A stretch of 64,000 bases of DNA from Fusicatenibacter saccharivorans (GTDB lineage Bacteria; Bacillota; Clostridia; Lachnospirales; Lachnospiraceae), in assembly GCF_015557635.1 (NCBI RefSeq), contig NZ_JADNOP010000001.1, forward strand, positions 161,582 to 225,581. Reading direction: 5' to 3'. The notes under the pieces were generated by a model, which saw only the letters and a list, made by a program, of their open reading frames with translations, was not told the origin of the DNA and searched no databases. The translations under genes were made by a program, and so were the position numbers. This document shows, piece after piece, positions 1 to 8,093 of the stretch. Numbering within the stretch: position 1 is the first letter of the stretch; every line of letters begins with the position of its first letter.

Positions 1-1337
1 ACTATTTTTGCAACCTTCTTAAAGATCTTCGGCTTGCATTGATCCTGCTACGGACAGTTGGCACACTGCTCATGCAGAGAGGAAACGGCACACTGATTGC
101 TTGGTTTCATATAAGAACAGCTTTTCGGTGCATGGCCGGCTGGACATCGGAGGACTTTTGTTCCCTCTTCGTTGAATTCAAAATCAGCAAGGATATCCGG
201 AGCCGGTTTCCCCGTCAGACTTGTGGTAATCAGTTCTACGTTTTTATGAGCTGCAAGTTGTGTGTTTTCTGTTCCACTATATGCTCCATCCGTGACTATA
301 ACAGTCCGTTCTTCCTGGTTATCCATCTGCGCAAGGTGCTCCTGGATAAACTGACTGTCACTATGGTTGTTTTGCTCATACTGGTACTCTGTTACAACAG
401 AACCATTGGCTCCAACGGATTCTTCAAGATTAGCAGCATATCCTCGATGCTCTTTTCCTGCTTTATTCCGGAATGTCGCTTCAGGGTCAGAAGGATTCTG
501 CAGCATGGTTGATTTCATGCCGCCGTCTTCTTTCGTGCGGAGTCTTCGGTTTTCATTTTCAACAATGGTCTGTTCTGACAGGCATCTGACAAACAGATCA
601 TACTCTGTTGAATCATTGTAATCAGACTCACACAGGGCAAGAAGTTTATCCGCATCCGTTAAGAGCTGCTTCATGCGCTCATCTGCATCGGTACTGCGCT
701 GATGATAAATCACTCTGTTAAAATCGTTAGGATCGATATAATGTTTTAAATCGTCAGACAGAGCGGAACCATTGATTTTATTCACATACATCGCCAGCTT
801 TGCAATGCAGGTGTATATCAGTTCCATTCGGCTGAGCCTGCGGACGTTGGATTCGATCATCATGGAATCCATACGCCTGACTTTACCGCTGATTCCCACC
901 AGTTTTGCAATGGAAGCACTTAAATCTTTCACACAATCATGATAAAGATCCTTGTTGTGAAGTGTTTCATAATCATAGCACCTCTTGGGGAAACGGCTTA
1001 AGGTCTTGTCACTCAAAGACTGTTCTTCAAAACTTGTTGTGTGCAGTGCGTACTGAATTCGAAAATCCAGCATAAGATTTTCGACCATCTCGTCATCGGA
1101 ATAATCAAAAAGCTCTTTGATAATGAGCGCACCAACAATCACGTTGACCGGAGTATTCGGTCTGGATGCCTTATCGCTGTATAAGACAGAAAAACGCTTT
1201 TCATCAATGGCAGGAAATATTTCATCGGCAAAGACTTTTGCCCAGGATTTTTCCAATGCTTTTTGTTCTCTGGCAGTTAATCCAGAAAAACTATCTGTAA
1301 ATGACATTTGCTGGTAAGTATTTTCTTTGAATGACAT
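1..1337 (-). pseudogene. IS1182-family transposase with in-frame amber stop
   Basis: DDE-type transposase that would cut and join DNA ends of its own IS. An N-terminal helical transposase domain is followed by RMDSMMIESN (first catalytic Asp, about residue 157) and VTDGAYSG (second Asp, about residue 350). The third catalytic acid would lie past the left edge. The frame reaches TAG at 48-50, inside the C-terminal cysteine cluster: it reads CANCP-stop-QDQCKPKIF and continues in frame to base 1. Family members usually have an aromatic residue there, so a single Tyr-to-amber change is the simplest reading. I place the start at 1337 (MSFKENTY) because GGAAAGAAGG precedes it and a TATAAT -10 box (1371-1376) lies downstream of the longer alternative start at 1391. 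The product is probably inactive. Confidence 0.75.
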
Positions 1338-1370
1338 AGAGATTGCCTTCTTTCCTACTAAGATATCTCT

Positions 1371-1376
1371 ATTATA
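1371..1376 (-). promoter_or_regulatory. -10 box of the transposase promoter
   Basis: TATAAT on the minus strand, 34 bases before the transposase ATG. No convincing -35 box is found 17 bases upstream, so only the -10 element is supported. Its position argues for the start codon at 1337. Confidence 0.45.
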
Positions 1377-1540
1377 CAGCAAGTAAACCATTTAGGCTTG
1401 TATTTACTACAAAATATATGAACTTTTCAAGGTACTATAGAGGGGCTTTTGACCCCAACATCATAGTTTTAAAATAATATAAAGCAAACGGATAAAAATA
1501 TTTTCTCCGTCATAAACTTCAAAAAGAGAGGGAAAAACTT

Positions 1541-2179
1541 ATGATTTTTTATTTTACCGGAACTGGTAATTCGCTTTGGGCTGCAAAAGAAATTGGAAAA
1601 GAGCTGAATCAGCCTGTTGAGAATATTATAAAACAGAAAACAGAAAGCAATTTTTTCTGCAAAGACGATATAATCGGTTTTGTCTTTCCTACCTACATGA
1701 GCGATCTGCCATGGATTGTAAAAGAATTTTTATTGAAGTTAACGGTCAATCCTGACTGCTATACTTTTGTCGTCATGACTTCTAACAATGGAAAAAGCGG
1801 AAATTCTTTTGTCAGCCTAAGTCAGGCACTTTCCCGCAGCGGTGCAAACCTGTCGGCTGTCTTTGATCTGCAGATGCCAGGCAACTGTTTAATCAGCTCA
1901 GAGCAGGAAAATCTGGAACGACTGAAAAAAGCACCGGAACGGTTAAAATCTATCATATCTTTTATAAAAGAACGAAAAACAAACTTTACATCTGACGGAA
2001 GTCTGCCAAAAGAAGATTTTGTTACTGCATCGTATTTTTATGGAGGACATTCCTGTGCAGCCTGTTATGCCTGTCTTCACTGGTGTCCCAAGAATGCTAC
2101 CCTGCTTAAAGTTCCATTTTTGAAACATCGTCCGCAGTATCATCATCCAGATGTAATGCTGGCGGAAATCAAAGAATAA
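1541..2179 (+). CDS. EFR1-like flavodoxin/ferredoxin protein with a single 4Fe-4S motif
   Basis: Cytoplasmic electron-transfer protein of the type with an N-terminal flavodoxin-like fold and C-terminal ferredoxin domain. The FMN-binding signature FYFTGTGNSLWAAKEIG is at residues 3-19. The C-terminal iron-sulphur motif CxxCxxCxxxCP (CAACYACLHWCP) is at about residues 171-182, followed by the family ending RPQYHHPDV. Known relatives are about 250-260 residues long and have two cluster motifs. Here only the second remains, and the 212-residue length fits an in-frame loss of roughly 30 codons covering the first motif. The start at 1541 has the purine-rich ribosome site AGAGAGGGA. It stands alone beside an IS element and ends in a strong terminator. 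The redox partner is unknown. Confidence 0.75.
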   Translation: MIFYFTGTGNSLWAAKEIGKELNQPVENIIKQKTESNFFCKDDIIGFVFPTYMSDLPWIVKEFLLKLTVNPDCYTFVVMTSNNGKSGNSFVSLSQALSRSGANLSAVFDLQMPGNCLISSEQENLERLKKAPERLKSIISFIKERKTNFTSDGSLPKEDFVTASYFYGGHSCAACYACLHWCPKNATLLKVPFLKHRPQYHHPDVMLAEIKE

Positions 2180-2190
2180 GTCTGTAAACG

Positions 2191-2236
2191 GCGCCCCGGT
2201 CCTGCATCCAAATGATCTGCAGGGCCGGGGCGCTTT
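2191..2236. terminator. Convergent bidirectional terminator
   Basis: GCGCCCCGGTCCTGCA (2191-2206) pairs with TGCAGGGCCGGGGCGC (2218-2233) with one G-U pair and an 11-base loop. It lies between the convergent ferredoxin gene and DeoR gene, so it can end both transcripts, although the U tract is short on either side. Confidence 0.7.
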
Positions 2237-2267
2237 GCAATTTATGTGCGTGTAAGATGTTGGCTTT

Positions 2268-3023
2268 TTATTTTCGCTCCGTCTCGCATACGATGATATG
2301 TTTGCTCTTCTCATACCCGGGAACTTTCCGGTCCGTGATAAAAATCGGTTTTTCAAAGTCTGCGAAGGTAACGGAACTGATGCTGTTAAATTTGCTTGCG
2401 TCACAGAGGACGTAGCACTGGCGGCACTGCTCCATGGCGGTCTTTTTGATTACTGCTTCATTGACATCCGGCGTTGTGCAGCCGCTTCTTCTTGTGACAC
2501 CGTTAGTGCCGAAAAAGCCTTTGGTGAAGTGGTATTCTTGAATCGTGCGGATCGCCTGGTTTCCCACAACGGCTTCGGTGGAGCTTTTCAGCTCGCCGCC
2601 GACCAGAATGACTTTATAGCCGCGGGATGCCAGCCGCTGTGCATGGGCAACTGCGTTGGTCACGAAAACGGCGGAGGTTGTTCCGATAAAATCGATCATA
2701 TGCGCTGTCGTCGTTCCCGCATCGAGAAAGACGAAATCATCCGGTTCAATCAGGGATGCCGCATACTCTGCAATTTTCCGCTTGGCGTCGCAGTTCAGCT
2801 CATTTTTCTGTGCAACGGTGTACTCATGCGCCGTCACTTTCTGACCGGCCTCCACGGCACCGCCGAATACCTTTTCCAGCTTGCCCTCCTTATCGAGCGC
2901 CGTGATATCGCGGCGTACCGTAGATTCCGAAGTGTCGAGAAGATCCCGGACTTCCGTCACGGTGATGCTTCCCTTTTCTTTTAACAGTTTCAAGATAATT
3001 TCATGTCTCTGCTGTGTTAACAT
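2268..3023 (-). CDS. DeoR/GlpR-family regulator, probably of the fructose operon
   Basis: DNA-binding sugar-phosphate sensor of 251 residues, the usual family length. The N-terminal winged helix-turn-helix (RHEIILKLLKEKGSITVTEV, then SESTVRRDITALDKEG) spans about residues 6-55. The C-terminal DeoRC phosphosugar-binding domain follows, with the typical FLDAGTTTAHM and DASKF stretches. Its ATG overlaps the ptsI stop (ATGTTAA, 3017-3023), so it is translationally coupled as the last gene of fruK-fruA-ptsH-ptsI. In related operons such regulators respond to fructose 1-phosphate and repress fru genes; that role is inferred here from position. Having the regulator last instead of first is a less common order. 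Confidence 0.85.
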   Translation of the reverse strand: MLTQQRHEIILKLLKEKGSITVTEVRDLLDTSESTVRRDITALDKEGKLEKVFGGAVEAGQKVTAHEYTVAQKNELNCDAKRKIAEYAASLIEPDDFVFLDAGTTTAHMIDFIGTTSAVFVTNAVAHAQRLASRGYKVILVGGELKSSTEAVVGNQAIRTIQEYHFTKGFFGTNGVTRRSGCTTPDVNEAVIKKTAMEQCRQCYVLCDASKFNSISSVTFADFEKPIFITDRKVPGYEKSKHIIVCETERK

Positions 3024-4666
3024 TTCTTTCCTGCCTTATATTCTGCCACATTGGTTTCCAGAATGATTTTGCGGAGCGGAAGGATGTTTCCCGGGGATAC
3101 GGAGAGTTCATCCACGCCCATGGCAAGGAACTCTTTTGTCAGCTCCTGATCTGCGCCGAGCTCGCCGCAGATACCTGCCCAGATGCCTGCTTTGTGTGCA
3201 TTCTCCACAACCATCCGGATCATGCGCAGAATCGCCGGGTGGTGCGGATCAAAGAATGGATCCAGTTTGGTGTTCTGGCGGTCGATCGCGAGGGTGTACT
3301 GACTGAGGTCGTTCGTTCCGATACTGAAGAAATCAACCTCTTTTGCCAGCTCATCGCTGATGATGGCAGCCGCCGGGGTCTCGATCATGATACCCTGCTC
3401 TGGATTTCCGTACTCAATGCCCTGCTCAGCAAGAGAAGCTTTTACTTCCTCCACAATCGCTTTGATCTGGCGAACCTCGCCGACACTTGTGATCATTGGA
3501 TACATAATGGCAATTTTTCCATATGCGCTTGCGCGGAACAGCGCGCGAAGCTGTGTCTTGAAGATCTCCGGCCGCGTCAGGCAGATGCGGATCGCACGGC
3601 AGCCAAGTGCCGGATTCTCCTCTTTTTCCATCTCGAAATAATCGCACTGTTTGTCAGCACCGATATCGAGGGTACGGATGATGACGCGTTTTCCCGCCAT
3701 CGTCTCTGCTGCCTGTTTGTAGATACGGAACTGCTCCTCCTCTGTTGGATAGTGATCCTGCTCCAGATAGATAAACTCGCTTCGGAACAGGCCGATGCCG
3801 CCCGCGTCGTTCTGCATGACAGCCGCAAGGTCTTTGATGTTTCCAATATTAGCATACAGCAGAATTTTCTGTCCGTCCAGTGTAATATTTTCTTTTCCCT
3901 TTAAGGTGAGGAGCAGTTTTTTCTTTTCCTCCTCCTCGGTGCGGCGCTTCTGCATGGCAGCAAGAGTCTCCTCGTCCGGATCAACATAGATGGTTCCATC
4001 CGATCCGTCTACGATGCCGAGCTTTCCGTCTACGCTCTCATCCAGCGGAAGCGGTGTTCCGACCAGTGCCGGAATCGCCATGGTTCTTGCAAGGATAGCG
4101 GTGTGGGAATTTAAAGAACCGTGTACGGTAACAAAAGAAAGAACTTTGTCCTTATCCATCTGTACCGTCTCAGACGGCGCAAGGTCATCTGCCACGATGA
4201 TCGCCGGTTCGTCGTTTAAGGATGCGTCGGTGTCGTCTCCGTTTAAGATGGAGATCAGACGCTCGGAAATATCCTTTACGTCTGCCGCGCGCTCTCTCAT
4301 GTAATCATCGTCCATGGCAGAAAACATCTGCGCAAAGTTGTCGCCTGTCGTTGCAACGGCATACTCAGCGTTGACGCCCTGGCTCTTGATAATATTCTCG
4401 ACGGACTCGTTGTAGCCGTCGTCCTCCATCATCATCTGATGTACCTCGAAGATCGCTGCATTGGCCTCGCCAACCTCTTTGCATGCTTTTTCATACAGAA
4501 CGCCAAGCTGTGCGATTCCTTTTGCCTTTGCTTCCTCAAACCGTGCCATCTCCGCATCCGGATTTTCTACTTTCACACGTTTTACCTGACGCTCATTCTT
4601 TTTGTATACGCGGATCTTTCCGATCGCAATGCCGGAAAATACGCTTTTTCCCTGATAAATCTGCAT
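3017..4666 (-). CDS. ptsI: PTS enzyme I (phosphoenolpyruvate-protein phosphotransferase)
   Basis: First phosphoryl carrier of the PTS: it takes phosphate from phosphoenolpyruvate and passes it to HPr in the cytoplasm. At 549 residues it is slightly shorter than the usual 570-575. The N-terminal HPr-binding and phosphohistidine domain carries SHTAILAR with the active histidine at residue 188. The C-terminal PEP-binding barrel shows GIGLFRSEF, GIMIETPAA and the catalytic-cysteine motif GICGELG. The start at 4666 has GGTGGAG eight bases upstream. It lies 263 bases after ptsH, separated by two palindromic structures that could change its expression relative to fruK-fruA-ptsH. It overlaps the following DeoR gene. 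Confidence 0.96.
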   Translation of the reverse strand: MQIYQGKSVFSGIAIGKIRVYKKNERQVKRVKVENPDAEMARFEEAKAKGIAQLGVLYEKACKEVGEANAAIFEVHQMMMEDDGYNESVENIIKSQGVNAEYAVATTGDNFAQMFSAMDDDYMRERAADVKDISERLISILNGDDTDASLNDEPAIIVADDLAPSETVQMDKDKVLSFVTVHGSLNSHTAILARTMAIPALVGTPLPLDESVDGKLGIVDGSDGTIYVDPDEETLAAMQKRRTEEEEKKKLLLTLKGKENITLDGQKILLYANIGNIKDLAAVMQNDAGGIGLFRSEFIYLEQDHYPTEEEQFRIYKQAAETMAGKRVIIRTLDIGADKQCDYFEMEKEENPALGCRAIRICLTRPEIFKTQLRALFRASAYGKIAIMYPMITSVGEVRQIKAIVEEVKASLAEQGIEYGNPEQGIMIETPAAAIISDELAKEVDFFSIGTNDLSQYTLAIDRQNTKLDPFFDPHHPAILRMIRMVVENAHKAGIWAGICGELGADQELTKEFLAMGVDELSVSPGNILPLRKIILETNVAEYKAGKKC

Positions 4667-4717
4667 AAGTTTTCTCCACCTTTGTTCTCGATATCCGAAT
4701 TTTCTGTCCAGACAGCC

Positions 4718-4771
4718 GGAGCGTGTTTAAAAAGGATTTCTTAGTTTCAGAAAGTTTTTCAAACACGCTCC
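4718..4771. repeat. Stem-loop with 11-base inverted repeats between ptsH and ptsI
   Basis: GGAGCGTGTTT (4718-4728) and AAACACGCTCC (4761-4771) are perfect inverted repeats. The stem extends into AAAAA/TTTTT with one unpaired base, and the loop is A/T-rich. It lies in the ptsH-ptsI spacer, about 50 bases before the ptsI start in transcript orientation. There is no clean U tract, so it could be an RNA-processing or stability stem, a weak terminator, or a small repeat element. Confidence 0.6.
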
Positions 4772-4787
4772 TGCCGATTACTATATT

Positions 4788-4933
4788 GTAATTCTCCAGA
4801 GCCCCATCTCAATTCCGCTTACGCTCCATTTCGATGTGGCTTCTCGCCATATGGAATTCCAGAAAAAAGCACTCATTCATGCAAGCATGATTCGCACTTT
4901 TTTCTTCCATTCCGCATGGCTCTGTAGAATTAC
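4788..4933. repeat. Nested palindromic (MITE-like) element after ptsH
   Basis: Outer arms GTAATTCTCCAGAGCC (4788-4803) and GGCTCTGTAGAATTAC (4918-4933) are inverted repeats with 15 of 16 matches. Inside are a second imperfect pair (GGAATTCCAGAAAAAAG from 4854 against CTTTTTTCTTCCATTCC up to 4913) and a small CATGCAAGCATG hairpin. The right arm covers the ptsH stop codon (TAA at 4930-4932). The compact 146-base nested design without a gene suggests a non-autonomous or REP-like repeat. In RNA it would form a long cruciform between ptsH and ptsI. Copy number elsewhere in the genome is unknown. Confidence 0.6.
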
Positions 4934-5187
4934 AAGTTCTCTTTCATGAAATTGCTGATTGCTTCGTATGCAGCATCTTCATCTGCTCCATCGAAGGTCA
5001 GGGTAACTTCTTCGCCCTGTTTTACAGCCAGTCCCATGATGCCGAAGATGGCTTTGCAGTTCATGGCTTTTCCGTCTTTTGCGATCTTGATATCACAGGA
5101 AAATTCTTTGACTGCTTTTACCAGCATTCCTGCCGGACGAGCGTGGATTCCTTCTGGATCTGTTACAACATACTTAAATTCTTTCAT
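4930..5187 (-). CDS. ptsH: HPr phosphocarrier protein lacking the regulatory serine 46
   Basis: Small cytoplasmic carrier of 85 residues that moves phosphate from enzyme I to FruA. The catalytic site GIHARPA places the active histidine at residue 15, at its normal position. In Firmicutes HPr the sequence around residue 46 is typically KSIMGVMSLG, where Ser46 is phosphorylated by HPr kinase. Here it is KAIFGIMGL, so residue 46 is Ala and the later Ser is Gly. This predicts a carrier that works in transport but cannot form HPr(Ser-P) for CcpA signalling. It is the third gene of the fru operon (start 5187, GGAGG site), and its stop codon lies inside a palindromic repeat. A second, general HPr probably exists elsewhere. 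Confidence 0.93.
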   Translation of the reverse strand: MKEFKYVVTDPEGIHARPAGMLVKAVKEFSCDIKIAKDGKAMNCKAIFGIMGLAVKQGEEVTLTFDGADEDAAYEAISNFMKENL

Positions 5188-5255
5188 GATTTTTTCCTCC
5201 CATAGGATCTTTGATATTTTTATTTTACTTTGTTTTCTGTCTTTTTTCTACTCTT

Positions 5256-7169
5256 TTATGCAACTTTTTTCTTTAAAACTCCAAGCAGAACTGCGGATAC
5301 CACTGTTCCGATGACAACTGCCACCAGATAAAGCAGCGCATTTCCCATAACCGGTACAACGAAGATGCCGCCGTGCGGTGCCATTAAGGTACAGCCAAAT
5401 GCCATGGAGAGCGCACCTGCGAGGCCAGAGCCGATGATGCAGGCCGGAAGAACGTGGATCGGGTCTGCTGCTGCGAATGGAATCGCACCCTCGGTGATGA
5501 AGGCGAGTCCCATGATGAAGTTGGTCGGACCGGATTCTCTTTCTTCTTTTGTAAATTTATCTTTGAACAGCAGGGTTGCAAGTGCAATCGCACACGGAGG
5601 AACCATACCGCCGATCATAACGGATGCCATAATGTCGTAGTTTCCTGCTGCGATGGCTGCTGTTCCGAATACGTAAGCTGCTTTGTTGAACGGGCCGCCC
5701 ATGTCGATGGCCATCATGCCGCCGAGGATCATGCCAAGGATCAGCTTGCTGGATCCGCCCATGGAAGCAAGACCATTGTTCAGTACCGTGTTGACGGTTC
5801 CCATGATCGGCTCTACAATGAAGAGCATCAGAAGTCCCATCGCAAGGATGCCGACTACCGGGTAAATCAGAACCGGCGCAATCTTTTCGAGTGCTTCCGG
5901 AAGTTTCTCACATGCTTTGCGGAGGCCAAGGATAATGTAGCCTGCTGCAAAACCGGCAACGAGTGCTCCAAGGAAACCGGAGGTTCCGCTCGATGCCATC
6001 ATACCGCCGACAAAACCAAGGGCAAGTGCCGGCCGGTCGCCGATTGCCATGGCGATGTAGCCTGCAAGAACCGGGAGCATGAAGCCGAATGCCACGCCGC
6101 CGATCTGTTTGAACATCGCTGCAGCCGGGGTAATCGTACCGAAGTTTGATCTGGCTGCGGCATCAAGGGAGTTCATATCAACAAGAAGTCCGTCGATCAG
6201 GAATGCGATTGCGATCAGAATACCGCCGCCGACAACGAACGGAAGCATATGGGAAACACCATTCATCAGCTGGGTGTACAGCTGGTGGCCGATACCGCCG
6301 CTGTTCTTCTTCGTGCTTGCTGCGGCTGTCTGCGCATTGCCGCTCTTGTAAACCGGTGCGTTTCCGGACATCGCAAGCTCGATCAGCTCATCTGCTTTGC
6401 TGATACCGTCGGATACCTGGCGCTGAATGACTTTCTTTCCGTCGAAACGATCCATCGGAACCTGTGCGTCGGCTGCAACGATGATGCAGTCCGCATCGGC
6501 GATTTCCTGTGCAGTCAGCACGTTTTTCGCTCCGCCGGAGCCTCGTGTCTCGACTTTTACGAAGCATCCTTTTGCTTTCGCTGCTTTCTCGATTCCCTCG
6601 GCTGCCATGTAAGTGTGGGCAATACCGGTCGGGCAGGAAGTAACGGCGAGAATCTTCACCTGATTTTCTTTTGCTTCCACCGGCTCTGCAAGACGCTCAT
6701 CTACGCTCTTTTTCTCTTCATCGGCGCGGTCGATAATGGCAAGGAACTCTTCCGGTGTCCTTGCGTTTCGAAGGCTCTTGGTGAACTCTTCATCCATCAG
6801 CATCATGGAAAGTTTACTTAAGACATCGAGGTGAACGTTGTCTTTTGTGTTCGGCGCTGCGATGAGGAACAGCAGGGTGACCGGCTCTCCATCGAGAGAA
6901 TCAAAATCAACACCGTTCGGGATAACCATGGCTGCAAGGCCCGGTTTGTTTACTGCATCACATTTTCCGTGCGGAATCGCAATTCCCTCTCCGATTCCTG
7001 TGGTGCTCTCTTCTTCTCTTGCGTAAACCTGTGCGCGGTACGCATCTTCGTCTGTGATCTTTCCGCTTTTGACCATCAGCGCTACGGCTGCGTCAAGCGT
7101 TTCCTGTTTGCTTTTCGGTGCGGCATCCAGCGCAATACTGCGGATGTCCAGCAAATCTGTGATTCTCAT
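5256..7169 (-). CDS. fruA: PTS fructose transporter, EIIABC fusion
   Basis: Membrane permease that imports fructose and phosphorylates it to fructose 1-phosphate. Its 637 residues hold domains in the order IIA-IIB-IIC. IIA (about 1-150) has active His67 in AIPHGK. IIB (about 170-275) has the phosphocysteine loop TSCPTGIAHT at residue 179. A linker rich in Ala, Ser and Asn follows, then the multi-spanning IIC channel (about 295-637) with GGPFNKAAY and the ending LLGVLKKK. The start at 7169 has GGGAGGACG upstream and lies 15 bases after fruK. The product is passed to FruK, and phosphate arrives from the HPr encoded next in the operon. Confidence 0.96.
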   Translation of the reverse strand: MRITDLLDIRSIALDAAPKSKQETLDAAVALMVKSGKITDEDAYRAQVYAREEESTTGIGEGIAIPHGKCDAVNKPGLAAMVIPNGVDFDSLDGEPVTLLFLIAAPNTKDNVHLDVLSKLSMMLMDEEFTKSLRNARTPEEFLAIIDRADEEKKSVDERLAEPVEAKENQVKILAVTSCPTGIAHTYMAAEGIEKAAKAKGCFVKVETRGSGGAKNVLTAQEIADADCIIVAADAQVPMDRFDGKKVIQRQVSDGISKADELIELAMSGNAPVYKSGNAQTAAASTKKNSGGIGHQLYTQLMNGVSHMLPFVVGGGILIAIAFLIDGLLVDMNSLDAAARSNFGTITPAAAMFKQIGGVAFGFMLPVLAGYIAMAIGDRPALALGFVGGMMASSGTSGFLGALVAGFAAGYIILGLRKACEKLPEALEKIAPVLIYPVVGILAMGLLMLFIVEPIMGTVNTVLNNGLASMGGSSKLILGMILGGMMAIDMGGPFNKAAYVFGTAAIAAGNYDIMASVMIGGMVPPCAIALATLLFKDKFTKEERESGPTNFIMGLAFITEGAIPFAAADPIHVLPACIIGSGLAGALSMAFGCTLMAPHGGIFVVPVMGNALLYLVAVVIGTVVSAVLLGVLKKKVA

Positions 7170-7184
7170 GAGACGTCCTCCCTT

Positions 7185-8093
7185 TTATTTTGTAATCTGT
7201 TCGTAGACAGATGCAATTTCCTCCCGGGTTGCAAGGTTTTCAGAAAAAGCACTTGCACTTCCCGCTGCGATTCCCATATGGAACGCATGGAGGTAATCTT
7301 CTTTTTCCATGTAGCCTGCCATGAATCCGGCTACCATCGAGTCTCCTGCGCCGACGCCGTTGATAAGCTTTCCTTTCGGGGCCGGAGCTTCAAAGACCTC
7401 ACCGGATGCGGCAACGAGAACGGCTCCTTCGCCTGCCATGGAAACCAGAACGTTCTGTGCGCCCTTTTTCTGCAGCTGTTTTGCATACGGAACAACCGAC
7501 TCTCTTGTCTTTAATTCCACACCGAAAATCTCGCCGAGTTCGTGATTGTTCGGTTTGATGAGGAACGGGTGGTACGGCAGAACCTTCATCAGCAGATCAC
7601 GGGTCGCGTCTACGACGATGCGGATGCCCTTGCCGTCGAGCATTTCCATAATTTTCTGATAGGCATCATCTGCCATGGATGACGGGATGCTGCCTGCGAG
7701 GAAGAGAACGTCGCCCTCGCCGAGTGCGGAAAGCTGTTTCATCAGCTCTTCCACTTTTTTCTCCGGGATTTCGGGTCCCTGTCCGTTGATCTCAGTTCCG
7801 TCAATGCTCTTTAATTTGACGTTGATGCGGGAATATCCTTCTTCCAGCCAGATGCAGCCGTTTTTAATTCCCATCTGGTCGAGCCGTCCGGCGATTTCTT
7901 TTCCGGTAAAGCCTGCCAGAAATCCGAGCGCTGTGCTCTCAATTCCAAGGTTTCCAAGTACGGTCGATACGTTGATTCCTTTTCCGCCCGGAAGCATCAG
8001 CTCGGAGCTTGTGCGGTTGGTAAGGCCGAGCTTGAAGTCTTCCACCGATACAATGTAGTCCAGAGACGGATTGAATGTCACTGTGTAAATCAT
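7185..8093 (-). CDS. fruK: 1-phosphofructokinase
   Basis: PfkB-family kinase of 302 residues that phosphorylates fructose 1-phosphate to fructose 1,6-bisphosphate using ATP, feeding glycolysis. The substrate-binding N-terminal motif GGKGINVSTVLGNLG is at about residues 37-51. The C-terminal anion-hole and catalytic base motif is GVGAGDSMVAGF, with the Asp about residue 247. It is the first gene of the operon, with AGGAGGG ahead of the ATG and a recognisable promoter at 8139-8167. Pairing with FruA makes fructose the likely substrate; tagatose 6-phosphate kinase (LacC) is the close alternative and is less likely here. Confidence 0.95.
   Translation of the reverse strand: MIYTVTFNPSLDYIVSVEDFKLGLTNRTSSELMLPGGKGINVSTVLGNLGIESTALGFLAGFTGKEIAGRLDQMGIKNGCIWLEEGYSRINVKLKSIDGTEINGQGPEIPEKKVEELMKQLSALGEGDVLFLAGSIPSSMADDAYQKIMEMLDGKGIRIVVDATRDLLMKVLPYHPFLIKPNNHELGEIFGVELKTRESVVPYAKQLQKKGAQNVLVSMAGEGAVLVAASGEVFEAPAPKGKLINGVGAGDSMVAGFMAGYMEKEDYLHAFHMGIAAGSASAFSENLATREEIASVYEQITK

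Larger units (their letters stand above)
1..1456 (-). mobile_element. IS1182-like insertion sequence, truncated by the window edge
   Basis: The element holds one transposase read leftwards and runs off the left edge of the window. I could not define terminal inverted repeats. The right boundary is a guess at the GC-rich imperfect palindrome GGGGcttttgaCCCC at 1442-1456, about 105 bases upstream of the transposase start codon. A different boundary within about 60 bases is equally possible. Confidence 0.6.

Noticed and set aside
1442-1456. Terminator for a gene upstream of the ferredoxin
   Set aside because: Only four base pairs match and no gene points into it; more likely part of the IS end.
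2298-2984. Long plus-strand frame opposite the DeoR gene
   Set aside because: Antisense shadow: no ribosome site or homologous motif, while the minus-strand frame has a full DeoR pattern.
3014-3904. Long plus-strand frame opposite ptsI
   Set aside because: Shadow of ptsI in an alternative frame; Cys- and His-rich composition and no motif.
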